DNA of 10,444 nt from an uncultured Lachnospiraceae bacterium (GCA_910577165.1 CAJTLX010000076.1:1-10444), one strand, 5' to 3'. Numbered from the stretch's first letter, positions 1 to 6,955 are shown. The notes: a model not told the origin generated them from the letters alone. A program made the numbers and translations.

Positions 1-69
1 AAGAAATTATTCTCCCTACGGTCGAATGCGAATCAGCGCGGGTATAATATCTGTCAATATTATACCATG
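1..69. repeat. Structured repeat, copy 1 (may start left of the window)
   Basis: This copy differs from copy 2 (113-181) at only one of 69 positions and recurs again near 8187. It contains a perfect 10-bp inverted repeat, GGTATAATAT at 41-50 and ATATTATACC at 57-66, around a 6-base loop. It starts at the first base of the window, so its true left edge is unknown. No transposase is next to it. It could be a MITE-like or REP-like element, or an exported transcript structure; the sequence alone does not decide. Confidence 0.85.
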
Positions 70-112
70 TTCTCCGAACATGGTGCCTCCGGCGGATGCG
101 CATGATTCGCAG
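65..112. repeat. Spacer between repeat copies 1 and 2, with two inverted repeats
   Basis: The spacer completes a tandem unit of 112 bases. Positions 65-83 form a perfect hairpin, CCATGTTC, loop TCC, GAACATGG. Positions 98-111 pair with 139-151 inside copy 2 as a 13-bp stem with one bulged base (GATTCGCA pairing with TGCGAATC at its core). The whole tandem unit can therefore fold into several consecutive stem-loops. The spacer is not present beside copy 3, apart from the shared GCAG at its right edge. Confidence 0.7.
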
Positions 113-181
113 AAGAAATTATTCTCCCTACGGTCGAATGCGAATCAGCGCGGGTATAATATCTGTCGATATTATACCATG
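109..181. repeat. Structured repeat, copy 2
   Basis: This copy is nearly identical to copy 1. Its hairpin arms are at 153-162 and 169-178, and the loop is CTGTCG, so one extra C-G pair can close the stem (copy 1 has CTGTCA and cannot). It lies 63 bases beyond the 3' end of the leftward gene ending at 245 and could help terminate that transcript, although no U-tract follows the stem. Confidence 0.85.
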
Positions 182-244
182 TCAGGCGGAAAACTCAAAT
201 TATAAAACGATTAAAAAAGCGGAGGCTCTGATCTTTTGATTTTC

Positions 245-586
245 TCACCAATCATATTTAAAATCGTATCCATCTTCTGGTTCGCCGATCTCGTATCCGA
301 GTGCCTCGGTTAATTTCTCTTTCAGTTCAGAATACCAGCCACCCCATATCTTACCTTGCATTGATCCAAAAATTTGAACACCACCTGGCTCCACAGACAG
401 AGATAAGGCAATTCCTTCTCCCTTCCAGTTTGGCTCTCCTGGTGCTTCATTCCAGTAAAGCATAGTTTTACAAACCTCATCAATCTTCTTCCACACCCAA
501 TCTGGCGCAGTATAATGAATATTCAAATTGATATCATGTCCCGCTTCCTTTTCCATTTTTCCCCTTATTTTGACACTAAAATGCAT
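245..586 (-). CDS. Small acidic protein of unknown function (113 aa)
   Basis: I do not recognise this family. The protein is rich in Trp, Tyr, Asp and Glu, and its last 20 residues are strongly acidic (EIGEPEDGYDFKYDW). It has no signal peptide or membrane helix, so it is probably cytosolic. Its first codon overlaps the end of the membrane-protein gene before it by 11 bases, which suggests translational coupling. A second start at Met11 (554-556) has AAGGGG a few bases upstream and may be the true start, giving 103 residues. A small acidic last gene of an operon could be an immunity-like or binding partner, but nothing in the sequence proves that. Being a real gene is supported by coding-like composition and the operon position. 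Confidence 0.7.
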   Translation of the reverse strand: MHFSVKIRGKMEKEAGHDINLNIHYTAPDWVWKKIDEVCKTMLYWNEAPGEPNWKGEGIALSLSVEPGGVQIFGSMQGKIWGGWYSELKEKLTEALGYEIGEPEDGYDFKYDW

Positions 587-1349
587 CTTTTTGCTGTAAT
601 GCTTGTCGAATTGCTGTCCAGTCCTCCTCCCAGTGATTTAAATTTAACAGATCATACATCGTTTTTCCATCTGAAAATCTCTGATTGGTAAGAATAACCG
701 CACCTCTTTTTTCAATTTCTCCCTGCACTTCCACGCAACTTTGTCTGTCCAAAAGAATGTTGGAATACCCCCCACACAATCGATAAGTATAGGGATTGGT
801 ACACGGCTCCCTAGAAATATCCCTCTCCGAAATAAACATCACTCCGCTTCCCTGACCGTCAATTCCTGGAATTTCTTCAGAATAAAAGACCGCGACCATG
901 TCGGAGAGCTTTCTCACATAGCAGGCTTCCTTTGTGACCGAGACAAGGAAATGCTCCGTGATATAGCAGAAGATCCCATTTTTTCCCGAATTTCCAAATG
1001 CCACTGTCTGCGGTGCTAAAAGTTCATCCTCCGCCTGCAAAAGTTCTCTTCGCGAATATCCAGTTTCCTTTACATAAAATTCCAGATAATCCCTCGCTCT
1101 TTTCTTTTGCAGTATGCTGCCGATAATAAGAAGAATCAATCCCGGAATTCCCATCATGGCAAATAATAATATTCCCCCAAAAAGTCCCTGAATCAAAAAC
1201 GGCAGCCCGGAAAACAAGCCAAAAACAAGAAGGGTGATTCCCGCTGCGATCGCCCCCTTCGGACCGCCGATGCGGATTCGGTTCAGTTTTAACACACTCC
1301 CTCTCCTTCTTGCCCTCTCCCTCATTTTCTCTGTGATTGTAATTCTCAT
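576..1349 (-). CDS. Two-helix membrane protein of unknown function (257 aa)
   Basis: The N-terminus is basic (RERARRR, residues 10-16). Two hydrophobic segments follow at about 33-55 and 58-80, then QKKRAR, so both ends are probably cytoplasmic by the positive-inside rule. The remaining ~175 residues form a soluble domain I cannot assign to a family. The start is secure: AGGAGG at about 1359-1364 lies 8-9 bases upstream of ATG 1347-1349. It begins 64 bases after the kinase stop codon on the same strand, and no terminator is visible between them. It therefore probably belongs to the kinase transcription unit and may be its accessory protein or target. That role is inferred from position only. 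Confidence 0.75.
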   Translation of the reverse strand: MRITITEKMRERARRRGSVLKLNRIRIGGPKGAIAAGITLLVFGLFSGLPFLIQGLFGGILLFAMMGIPGLILLIIGSILQKKRARDYLEFYVKETGYSRRELLQAEDELLAPQTVAFGNSGKNGIFCYITEHFLVSVTKEACYVRKLSDMVAVFYSEEIPGIDGQGSGVMFISERDISREPCTNPYTYRLCGGYSNILLDRQSCVEVQGEIEKRGAVILTNQRFSDGKTMYDLLNLNHWEEDWTAIRQALQQKDAF

Positions 1350-1413
1350 AACACAGTACCTCCTATTTTTAGTTTCGCATACGTCCTACACAGTGCCGGA
1401 CTTCTGCTGTTTT

Positions 1414-3492
1414 TTAGTTTTGCAAACTTCCAAATTTTTCCAGAACTTCTTCTGGTATAACAAATTCTGGCATTCCCATACTTCCTGGTGCTACCTCATA
1501 CTCGTCAAATACAATTACAAGTTTATTCTCGGCATTGATATAGAAATTTCTGTCCGCAGTGATTTCCTTAAAACAATCCTCCTCTCTCCAAATTCCTCCC
1601 GGAAGATAATAATTTGCCCGCCTGTCCGCCACCTGCTCTTCCATCTGCCGCAGAATTTCCGCGCTGATTGCCTCAATGTAGCCATTTGCAAACAGATCGT
1701 CAAGACTTATGATTTTGCCGTTTCGCTTGTCCATGGTCAGACAGCGGCAATACTGCATGGAACCGCCAAGATTTATCGTAGTATCAAAACGCACAGAGAG
1801 AAAGCGGTCATTATCCTGCATAATTTTATATGTAATATCCCCGCCAACATATCCCATATACTTTTGACTGGCATACAATAAAAACTCCCTCTTCATCTCG
1901 TCAATAATCTGATCCATATTCTTTTCAAAAGTTTCTTTGTAAGTTTTTTCCAGCTGAATTGCTGGCACATTGGCACAAAAAAGCAACTCCCCCCAATCGA
2001 TCAAACAAATTTTGTTCTCCCGCACTGTAGTTTCCTCATTCGCAAACGTTCCCGCCATTAATGGTATTGTACCGATCAACAGCAAAAACAAAAGAGCGAC
2101 TGTAATCGTAACTGGTATTGGCGTTCCGGAAAAAAGCCGTTTTTTTGTAAGTATCTTTGCTTCCTGTTTCGGCATTTCTTTGTGCGGACAAAATAAAACT
2201 GCATTTAAACAAAAGATCCTGTCACGACATTCACATTGAAGCATCCCACTATATTTTTTTACCACAGCCTGAATACTCTTTAGTCCTATTCCATGCTTCC
2301 CCGTCGTCGGCGCGATTGGAAGATTATCCTCGCCAAATCTGACTGGCTCGCTGCAGGAATTTTGCACGCTGAGAAAAAGTTTTGTTCCTCCCTTTAAATC
2401 CGCACTAATGTGGATATAAGACTTTTCTTTTCCCTCCGTTTTCCTGCACTCATTTTTTGCATTTTCTAAGGCATTTGCCAGGACAGCGCAGATATCCAAC
2501 TCATCATACGGCAATTCCTTTGGAATATTGATCCTCGTTTCCACAGTACAATATTTTTCAGCTTCCTCAATATACGCGGAAAGCACAGCATTTACTGTGG
2601 GGTTTTGACAATAATTTTTATGTTCTGTATGAGAAAGCTGCCCGCACAGCTCCCCAATATATTCCATAATATGTTCGGTATCTTTCTCCTTGGCCAGATT
2701 TTTCAGCACAATTAGATGATGGCGCATATCGTGCCGATAGATCCGCCCCGTTTCCATTTTAACGCACATTTCCTCATATTCCTTGCGCTGCATCTGCATA
2801 TAAGCAGTCAATGTCCGCTCTGACTCCCTCATATGTTCCACCGACGCAAATGCGGTCAATGCCCTGATAAGCAAAAGGAAAATAACGAACATATTAAAAA
2901 AAATAAGGATCTGCAAAGAGATATTCCACGACATATTGCCCAAATAAGAGAATAATAAAAACACGACGAAAACCGGAAAACACAAAAACATCCAGTTCCC
3001 ATAACTGCCCTCCCCATACATCTGAAACGGTTTTCGAAGAAAACGAATAACAAGAAACAAAAGCAGTGCCGACAATAAGGACAGACTGCCAACAATCAAT
3101 ATTGCCTCTATCTCCTTCTTCCCGCTCATATCGAAAATCAGTATCAGAACTTTCAAAAATATTTTCAGTATACGGTACGCAATCAATCCCGTTGTCCAGG
3201 CGGTGATGGTCTGAAAGAATCCTGACTTCGAAATAATGTGTAGGCATAAAATACTAGGTAAATATGCAGTTAACGGCAGCAGGGTAAATATCTTCATTAT
3301 ATCACCGAAAGAAAAAAACATCCAGATCTGCACCGCAAAAATTAAAGCGAGAGTCGCGCCGGATATCATCAGACAAATTTTCTTTGAAAAACGCGGTTTT
3401 GTCAATACCCCGCAAATCACAATATAAGTAAAAAATATAATTATTTCCCACCAAATTTTTTGAGAATCAATAAAAAAATCCATAAAACCCAT
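1414..3492 (-). CDS. AgrC-like sensor histidine kinase fused to an extracytoplasmic RsiV-like (DUF3298) domain
   Basis: Residues 13-210 hold about seven membrane helices. Basic loops (TKPRFSKK 31-38, RFLRKPF 150-156) place the N-terminus outside and the kinase inside. A linker at about 215-250 leads to the H-box YRHDMRHHL, with phospho-acceptor His254. The GHKL ATPase follows: N-box around Asn340-Asn344 (LANALENAK), then G-box GKHGIGL at 398-404. An additional hydrophobic segment at about 459-481 would carry the chain back out. Residues ~500-688 resemble the DUF4163/DUF3298 region of RsiV and PdaC (QYCRCLTMDKRNGKIISLDD, then EYEVAPGSMGMPEF). In Bacillus subtilis the RsiV domain binds lysozyme. 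AgrC-type kinases normally end after the ATPase domain, so the extra helix and exported domain are unusual. The start at 3490-3492 follows AGGGGGA. No response regulator lies nearby. Domain calls are by eye. Confidence 0.88.
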   Translation of the reverse strand: MGFMDFFIDSQKIWWEIIIFFTYIVICGVLTKPRFSKKICLMISGATLALIFAVQIWMFFSFGDIMKIFTLLPLTAYLPSILCLHIISKSGFFQTITAWTTGLIAYRILKIFLKVLILIFDMSGKKEIEAILIVGSLSLLSALLLFLVIRFLRKPFQMYGEGSYGNWMFLCFPVFVVFLLFSYLGNMSWNISLQILIFFNMFVIFLLLIRALTAFASVEHMRESERTLTAYMQMQRKEYEEMCVKMETGRIYRHDMRHHLIVLKNLAKEKDTEHIMEYIGELCGQLSHTEHKNYCQNPTVNAVLSAYIEEAEKYCTVETRINIPKELPYDELDICAVLANALENAKNECRKTEGKEKSYIHISADLKGGTKLFLSVQNSCSEPVRFGEDNLPIAPTTGKHGIGLKSIQAVVKKYSGMLQCECRDRIFCLNAVLFCPHKEMPKQEAKILTKKRLFSGTPIPVTITVALLFLLLIGTIPLMAGTFANEETTVRENKICLIDWGELLFCANVPAIQLEKTYKETFEKNMDQIIDEMKREFLLYASQKYMGYVGGDITYKIMQDNDRFLSVRFDTTINLGGSMQYCRCLTMDKRNGKIISLDDLFANGYIEAISAEILRQMEEQVADRRANYYLPGGIWREEDCFKEITADRNFYINAENKLVIVFDEYEVAPGSMGMPEFVIPEEVLEKFGSLQN

Positions 3493-3560
3493 ATTTATTC
3501 CCCCTATTTTTATACAATATATCCAAAAGATGTTTTCTCTTTTTCTTAGGTCTGTGCAAT

Positions 3561-3591
3561 CGAGTAGGGAAAAGTTTTACTCCCCTACTCG
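3561..3591. repeat. 9-bp stem-loop
   Basis: CGAGTAGGG (3561-3569) pairs perfectly with CCCTACTCG (3583-3591) around a 13-base loop. It lies upstream of the kinase gene in a gene-free patch. No U-tract follows on either strand, so it is not a standard terminator. Confidence 0.6.
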
Positions 3592-3601
3592 CTGCGCGGG
3601 G

Positions 3602-3653
3602 TGCGTGTTGCGTGTTGCGTCAGCAACTATCTTCCATGTGTGTTTACACACAT
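3602..3653. repeat. Heptamer tandem repeat and two short hairpins
   Basis: TGCGTGT occurs at 3602-3608 and 3609-3615, followed by the variant TGCGTCA at 3616-3622. GTTGC/GCAAC forms a 5-bp hairpin at 3614-3627. ATGTGTGT/ACACACAT forms an 8-bp inverted repeat at 3636-3653. No open frame of interest covers the patch. With the stem-loop at 3561 it looks like a composite non-coding repeat element. Confidence 0.55.
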
Positions 3654-3669
3654 TCGCGCCCATGCACAT

Positions 3670-3703
3670 AAAAAAAGAACCGTAGACTCCACGGTTCTTT
3701 TTG
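3670..3703 (-). terminator. Rho-independent terminator of the tRNA operon
   Basis: AAAAGAACCGT (3673-3683) pairs with ACGGTTCTTTT (3691-3701) around a 7-base loop. Read leftward, the stem is followed by a run of T residues. It starts six bases beyond the tRNA-Thr 3' end. A-rich and T-rich flanks would also let it act in the other direction. Confidence 0.85.
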
Positions 3704-3708
3704 CAACA

Positions 3709-3781
3709 AGCTGGAAATCAGATTCGAACTGACGACCCCTTCATTACGAGTGAAGTGCTCTACCGGCTGAGCTATTCCAGC
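3709..3781 (-). tRNA. tRNA-Thr, anticodon CGT
   Basis: The acceptor stem GCTGGAA/TTCCAGC is a perfect 7 bp. The D-arm contains AGCCGGTAGA. The anticodon arm is CTTCA-CTCGTAA-TGAAG, with CGT in the loop. The T-arm loop is TTCGAAT. The 3' CCA is not encoded. It reads ACG codons and is co-transcribed with tRNA-Pro, which lies 24 bases upstream. Confidence 0.96.
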
Positions 3782-3805
3782 ACTTGTGTTTATTTCCACA
3801 CAAAA

Positions 3806-3879
3806 TCGAGGCGACAAGATTCGAACTTGCGACCTCTGCGTCCCGAACGCAGCGCTCTACCAAACTGAGCCACGCCTCG
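3806..3879 (-). tRNA. tRNA-Pro, anticodon CGG
   Basis: The acceptor stem CGAGGCG/CGCCTCG is a perfect 7 bp, with A as discriminator base. The anticodon arm is CTGCG-TTCGGGA-CGCAG, with CGG in the loop. The T-loop is TTCGAAT. The 3' CCA is not encoded. It reads CCG codons and is the first gene of the two-tRNA transcript. Confidence 0.96.
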
Positions 3880-3943
3880 ATAATCACCATCACCGTATCT
3901 TTTCTGCTTTTTTAATGCCATCTCCCGGCGACGTTGCTTATTT

Positions 3944-3972
3944 ATTATGCACCTTTTTTTTCGAATTGTCAA
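3944..3972 (-). promoter_or_regulatory. Sigma-A promoter of the tRNA operon
   Basis: A consensus -35 TTGACA (3967-3972, read on the minus strand) is followed by a 17-base spacer and -10 CATAAT (3944-3949), with a T-tract/A-tract in the spacer. It lies about 65 bases upstream of tRNA-Pro and points toward it. The perfect -35 suits a highly expressed stable-RNA unit. Confidence 0.8.
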
Positions 3973-3996
3973 GTACAATTTGAAAAATTTTTGGAT

Positions 3997-4040
3997 TTTT
4001 TCGGGCGATACAAAAAAATTTGCTCTCTTTCGCCCGAAAA
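3997..4040 (-). other. Stem-loop just after fabH, possible imperfect terminator
   Basis: TTTTCGGGCGA (3997-4007) and TCGCCCGAAAA (4030-4040) are perfect 11-bp complements around a 22-base loop. The stem begins 15 bases after the fabH stop codon. Read leftward, A residues rather than T residues follow the stem and the T run lies inside the loop, so it does not match a standard terminator. It may instead protect the 3' end of the fabH mRNA. Confidence 0.45.
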
Positions 4041-4055
4041 TATACTGTCGCATTA

Positions 4056-5021
4056 CTACCAGATCATATAAATGCTGCCCCAGGTCAATCCGCCGCCAAA
4101 TCCGGACATAATTACCTTATCCCCCCGTTTTAAACGCCCTGCGCGATTTAGTTCGTCCAGTAAAATAGGCACGGACGCACCGGATGTGTTGCCGCAGCGT
4201 TCCACATTCATTGGAAATTTGGCGATATCTTCCTTTAGATGTTTTGCCACGGACTGAATGATGCGTGCGTTCGCCTGATGCAAAATATAACAGTCAATCT
4301 GTCCCGCCTCAAGATGATTGCGAGAAAAAAGCTGGTCGATCGACTCACTCACCCGGCGCACTGCAAATTTAAAGACCCCCTGCCCGTCCATCTTCACAAA
4401 TTTCTGCTCTTGCTCCCTACTTGCAAAAAGATTGCAGAGAGGTTTGGCATCACATAAAAGTGCTTCGCCCTTCTCGCCGTCGGAAAACTGGATAAAATCC
4501 AAAATTCCCGCTTCCTGCGCCGCTGTTACTACCGCTGCTCCCGCTCCGTCCCCAAATAAAATACAGGTCGAGCGATCGTTCCAGTCCACCAGTTTTGAAA
4601 GTGTCTCCACACCGATCACAAGAATTTTCGTATAGATCCCCGCCCTCACATAGGCTTGCGCCGTATTTAACGCGAAGACAAAGCCGGAACACGCCGCGTT
4701 AAGCTCAATTGCGACTGCATTTTTCGCGCCAAGCATCGCCTGTACCTCACAGGCCGCACTCGGCACAATATGGTCGGGAGAAACTGTCGCCAAAAGAATC
4801 ATCTCAAGTTCCTCCGCCCCCACATCCGCATCGGAAAGTGCGCGCCTTGCCGCTGCCGCCGCCATCTCCGCCGTACTCTCCTCCACCGCAATATGCCTTT
4901 CACGAATCCCAGTGCGACTCACAATCCACTCATCATTTGTCTCCACGCGCTCCGCCAAATCAAAATTTGTCACTATCTTTTCCGGGAGAAAACTTCCGGT
5001 TCCTAAAATATGTGCATTCAT
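4056..5021 (-). CDS. fabH: 3-oxoacyl-ACP synthase III (beta-ketoacyl-ACP synthase III)
   Basis: FabH condenses acetyl-CoA or another acyl-CoA primer with malonyl-ACP, the first step of type II fatty-acid synthesis, in the cytosol. The 321-residue length is normal. The thiolase-fold catalytic triad is complete: Cys111 (NAACSGF), His248 (ILHQANARI) and Asn278 (CGNTSGAS). The C-terminal SGFGGGLTWG is typical of the family. ATG 5019-5021 is chosen because GGAG lies six bases upstream; an upstream in-frame TTG at 5031-5033 overlaps that ribosome binding site. The gene stands alone here, outside any visible fab cluster, with its own promoter, so it may be a second or relocated copy. Starter preference (straight or branched chain) cannot be read from the sequence. 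Confidence 0.96.
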   Translation of the reverse strand: MNAHILGTGSFLPEKIVTNFDLAERVETNDEWIVSRTGIRERHIAVEESTAEMAAAAARRALSDADVGAEELEMILLATVSPDHIVPSAACEVQAMLGAKNAVAIELNAACSGFVFALNTAQAYVRAGIYTKILVIGVETLSKLVDWNDRSTCILFGDGAGAAVVTAAQEAGILDFIQFSDGEKGEALLCDAKPLCNLFASREQEQKFVKMDGQGVFKFAVRRVSESIDQLFSRNHLEAGQIDCYILHQANARIIQSVAKHLKEDIAKFPMNVERCGNTSGASVPILLDELNRAGRLKRGDKVIMSGFGGGLTWGSIYMIW

Positions 5022-5138
5022 CCCATGCTCCAATCCATCCTGCCATGCAGAATTGCTCTATATTTGATCCACACAAAAACTGAAATTTTCATAAGTTTAC
5101 CCATTGTGCTACCTTACTTAAAATTACCATTCGAGTTT

Positions 5139-5167
5139 AGTATAATACATGGGATTATCTTTTGCAA
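5139..5167 (-). promoter_or_regulatory. Probable sigma-A promoter of fabH
   Basis: Read leftward: -35 TTGCAA (5162-5167), a 17-base spacer and -10 TATACT (5139-5144). This would leave an untranslated leader of roughly 110 bases before the fabH start. Within the leader, AATTTTCATAAGT and ACTTAAAATT form an imperfect inverted repeat that could be an operator, but I recognise no FapR or FabT site. Confidence 0.6.
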
Positions 5168-5265
5168 GTCCATCTTAAACTATTTTTTGTTTGCCTCTCC
5201 CAGTGTTTGATCCCGCGGTGAATATGTTTTTTGTTTTCTATTTCCAACATTTTTTCTGCTTATTA

Positions 5266-5316
5266 ACAAATAATTTGTCTTTTTATCTTTTCATCCGGTG
5301 CAAAGTGTGATATACT
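5266..5316 (+). promoter_or_regulatory. galT promoter with possible upstream operator
   Basis: An extended -10, TGATATACT (hexamer TATACT at 5311-5316), lies about 35 bases before the galT start. The best -35 at 17-base spacing is the weak TTTTCA (5288-5293), as expected where an extended -10 compensates. The perfect palindrome ACAAAT-A-ATTTGT at 5266-5278 sits just upstream and could bind a regulator; that is inference. The rest of 5022-5353 holds the fabH promoter and no gene. Confidence 0.55.
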
Positions 5317-5353
5317 AAAGACAACCAAAATGAAATGAAAGGCGGTATTACAT

Positions 5354-6844
5354 ATGAAAGTTATTGATGCAGTTCAGGCATTGCTTAACTATGGCATTGC
5401 GAGAAACCTTATCACCGCAGATGATGAGATCTGTGTGCGCAATCAGCTTATGGATGTGCTGCACATTCCTCAGTGGGAGGAACCCAGTGTCCCTGCGGCT
5501 CTCACGTTAGAAGAGATTCTCGCCCCACTGATTGACCGGGCGATTGCACAGGGGATTATTGAGGATACCACCTCCGCGCGCGACCGGTTCGACACAAAAC
5601 TGATGGGGCTCCTGACTCCGATGCCGCACGAAGTGATCGCAAAATTCAATGAAGAATATGAAAAAAGCCCGGAAATTGCGACTGACTGGTACTATCAGTT
5701 CAGCAAGGACACGGACTATGTTCGCTCCGCGCGCATTGCAAGAGATCTCCACTGGGTTTATCAAAGTGAGTATGGTTCTCTCGACATTACGATCAACCGC
5801 TCAAAGCCGGAGAAAGATCCGCGCGATATCGCCGCCGCAAAACTTGCAACTAAAGTTTCCTACCCCGCCTGCCAGCTCTGCATTGAAAATACGGGATTTG
5901 CCGGTACGGTTTCCCACCCGGCGCGCCAAAATCTGCGCCCGGTTCCAATGACTGTGGACGGCGCGAACTGGTATTTACAGTATTCCCCATATGGCTATTA
6001 CAATGAACACTGCATTGTGTTCCGCGAGGAACATATCCCGATGCAGATCGACGATGCTGTATTTGAAAAACTCTTTGATGTCCTTGAATTTTTGCCGCAT
6101 TATTTTATCGGTTCAAATGCCGATCTGCCGATCGTAGGCGGCTCGATTTTAAGCCACGAACATTTCCAGGGCGGACATTACACCTTTGCAATGGAGACCG
6201 CGCCGATCGAAGAAAATTTTACACTTCCGGGATTTGAAACCATTACGGCAGGTATTGTAAAGTGGCCAATGTCCGTGATCCGCTTGCAGGGAACGGACCG
6301 CAAAAAACTCTCTCTTGCCTGCGCAAAAGTACTGCACGCATGGAGGGGCTACACGGACGAAGCGGCAACCATCTTTGCTGAGACAGAGGGTACACCGCAC
6401 AATACCATCACGCCGATCGCCCGCAGACGCGGCGAAGTTTTCGAGTGCGATCTCGTCCTTCGCAACAATTTGACCACCGAGGATCGCCCGCTCGGACTCT
6501 ACCACCCGAACCCGTCGCTGCACCATATTAAGAAGGAAAATATTGGACTGATTGAGGTAATGGGGCTTGCTGTACTTCCAGGGCGGCTTGCAAACGAGCT
6601 TGGCACAATGGCGGACGCACTAATAAACGGCGTGGATACAGAAAAACATCCGGAGATGGAGGCGCACGCTGTCTGGCTTAACGAAATCCGCGCGCGCAGG
6701 AAAGATATCATGCCTGAAAATAAAGAGGCGATCGCAAAAGAAGAAATCGGTGCGGTCTTTGCCGAGGTACTTGCCGACGCGGGTGTATTTAAGCGCGATG
6801 CGGCAGGAAAAGAAGCATTTATGCGGTTTATCGGGACATTATAG
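5354..6844 (+). CDS. galT: UDP-glucose--hexose-1-phosphate uridylyltransferase, class II
   Basis: GalT exchanges the hexose phosphates between UDP-glucose and galactose-1-phosphate in the Leloir pathway of galactose use, in the cytosol. The 496-residue length and sequence match the class II (Firmicutes) form, which is longer than the E. coli type. The catalytic H-x-H is seen in GGSILSHEHFQGGH at 262-275, with His270 as the likely uridylylated nucleophile by analogy with the HPH motif of class I. The conserved PACQLC (171-176) and YYNEHCIVF (215-223) are also present. The ribosome binding site AAAGGCGG lies just upstream of ATG 5354. No galK or galE is next to it, so this copy is transcribed alone, diverging from fabH. 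It shows no frameshift or truncation. Confidence 0.97.
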   Translation: MKVIDAVQALLNYGIARNLITADDEICVRNQLMDVLHIPQWEEPSVPAALTLEEILAPLIDRAIAQGIIEDTTSARDRFDTKLMGLLTPMPHEVIAKFNEEYEKSPEIATDWYYQFSKDTDYVRSARIARDLHWVYQSEYGSLDITINRSKPEKDPRDIAAAKLATKVSYPACQLCIENTGFAGTVSHPARQNLRPVPMTVDGANWYLQYSPYGYYNEHCIVFREEHIPMQIDDAVFEKLFDVLEFLPHYFIGSNADLPIVGGSILSHEHFQGGHYTFAMETAPIEENFTLPGFETITAGIVKWPMSVIRLQGTDRKKLSLACAKVLHAWRGYTDEAATIFAETEGTPHNTITPIARRRGEVFECDLVLRNNLTTEDRPLGLYHPNPSLHHIKKENIGLIEVMGLAVLPGRLANELGTMADALINGVDTEKHPEMEAHAVWLNEIRARRKDIMPENKEAIAKEEIGAVFAEVLADAGVFKRDAAGKEAFMRFIGTL

Positions 6845-6902
6845 ATTTAAGAATGCTATCGAAATTTTTATACCTTAAATATTCTTTTATATTTTTTTTG
6901 CA

Positions 6903-6929
6903 GCGGTACACAAAGATTTTGTGTACCGC
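6903..6929. other. Strong 12-bp stem-loop between convergent genes
   Basis: GCGGTACACAAA (6903-6914) pairs perfectly with TTTGTGTACCGC (6918-6929) around a GAT loop. It separates the 3' ends of galT and the leftward gene ending at 6956. On the plus strand the T8 run precedes the stem instead of following it, and on the minus strand an A run follows, so neither direction has a canonical U-tract. It may still stop or protect both transcripts. A weak AAGAAT/ATTCTT pairing followed by T8 at 6849-6900 could be the real galT terminator. Confidence 0.55.
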
Positions 6930-6955
6930 CACCACAGCGAAATAAAATTGTCTTA

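Noticed and set aside
1..181. CRISPR array
   Set aside because: There are only two tandem copies, the repeat is about 70 bases and contains its own hairpins, and the third copy is 8 kb away; no cas gene is present.
1234..1881. Rightward open frame of 215 codons opposite the kinase and membrane-protein genes
   Set aside because: It spans the ends of two good leftward genes, has no ribosome binding site, and its composition looks like an antisense shadow.
3786..3983. Rightward 65-codon frame across the tRNA region
   Set aside because: It reads through tRNA-Pro on the opposite strand; the DKIRTCDLC-like peptide is the familiar false translation of a tRNA gene.
4709..5083. Rightward open frame of 124 codons opposite fabH
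   Set aside because: It is antisense to a well-supported fabH and its Pro/Ser/His-rich product reflects the codon bias of the opposite strand; no ribosome binding site or family is seen.
5338..5353. Riboswitch in the galT leader
   Set aside because: The leader from the predicted promoter is only about 30 bases, too short for a known riboswitch.
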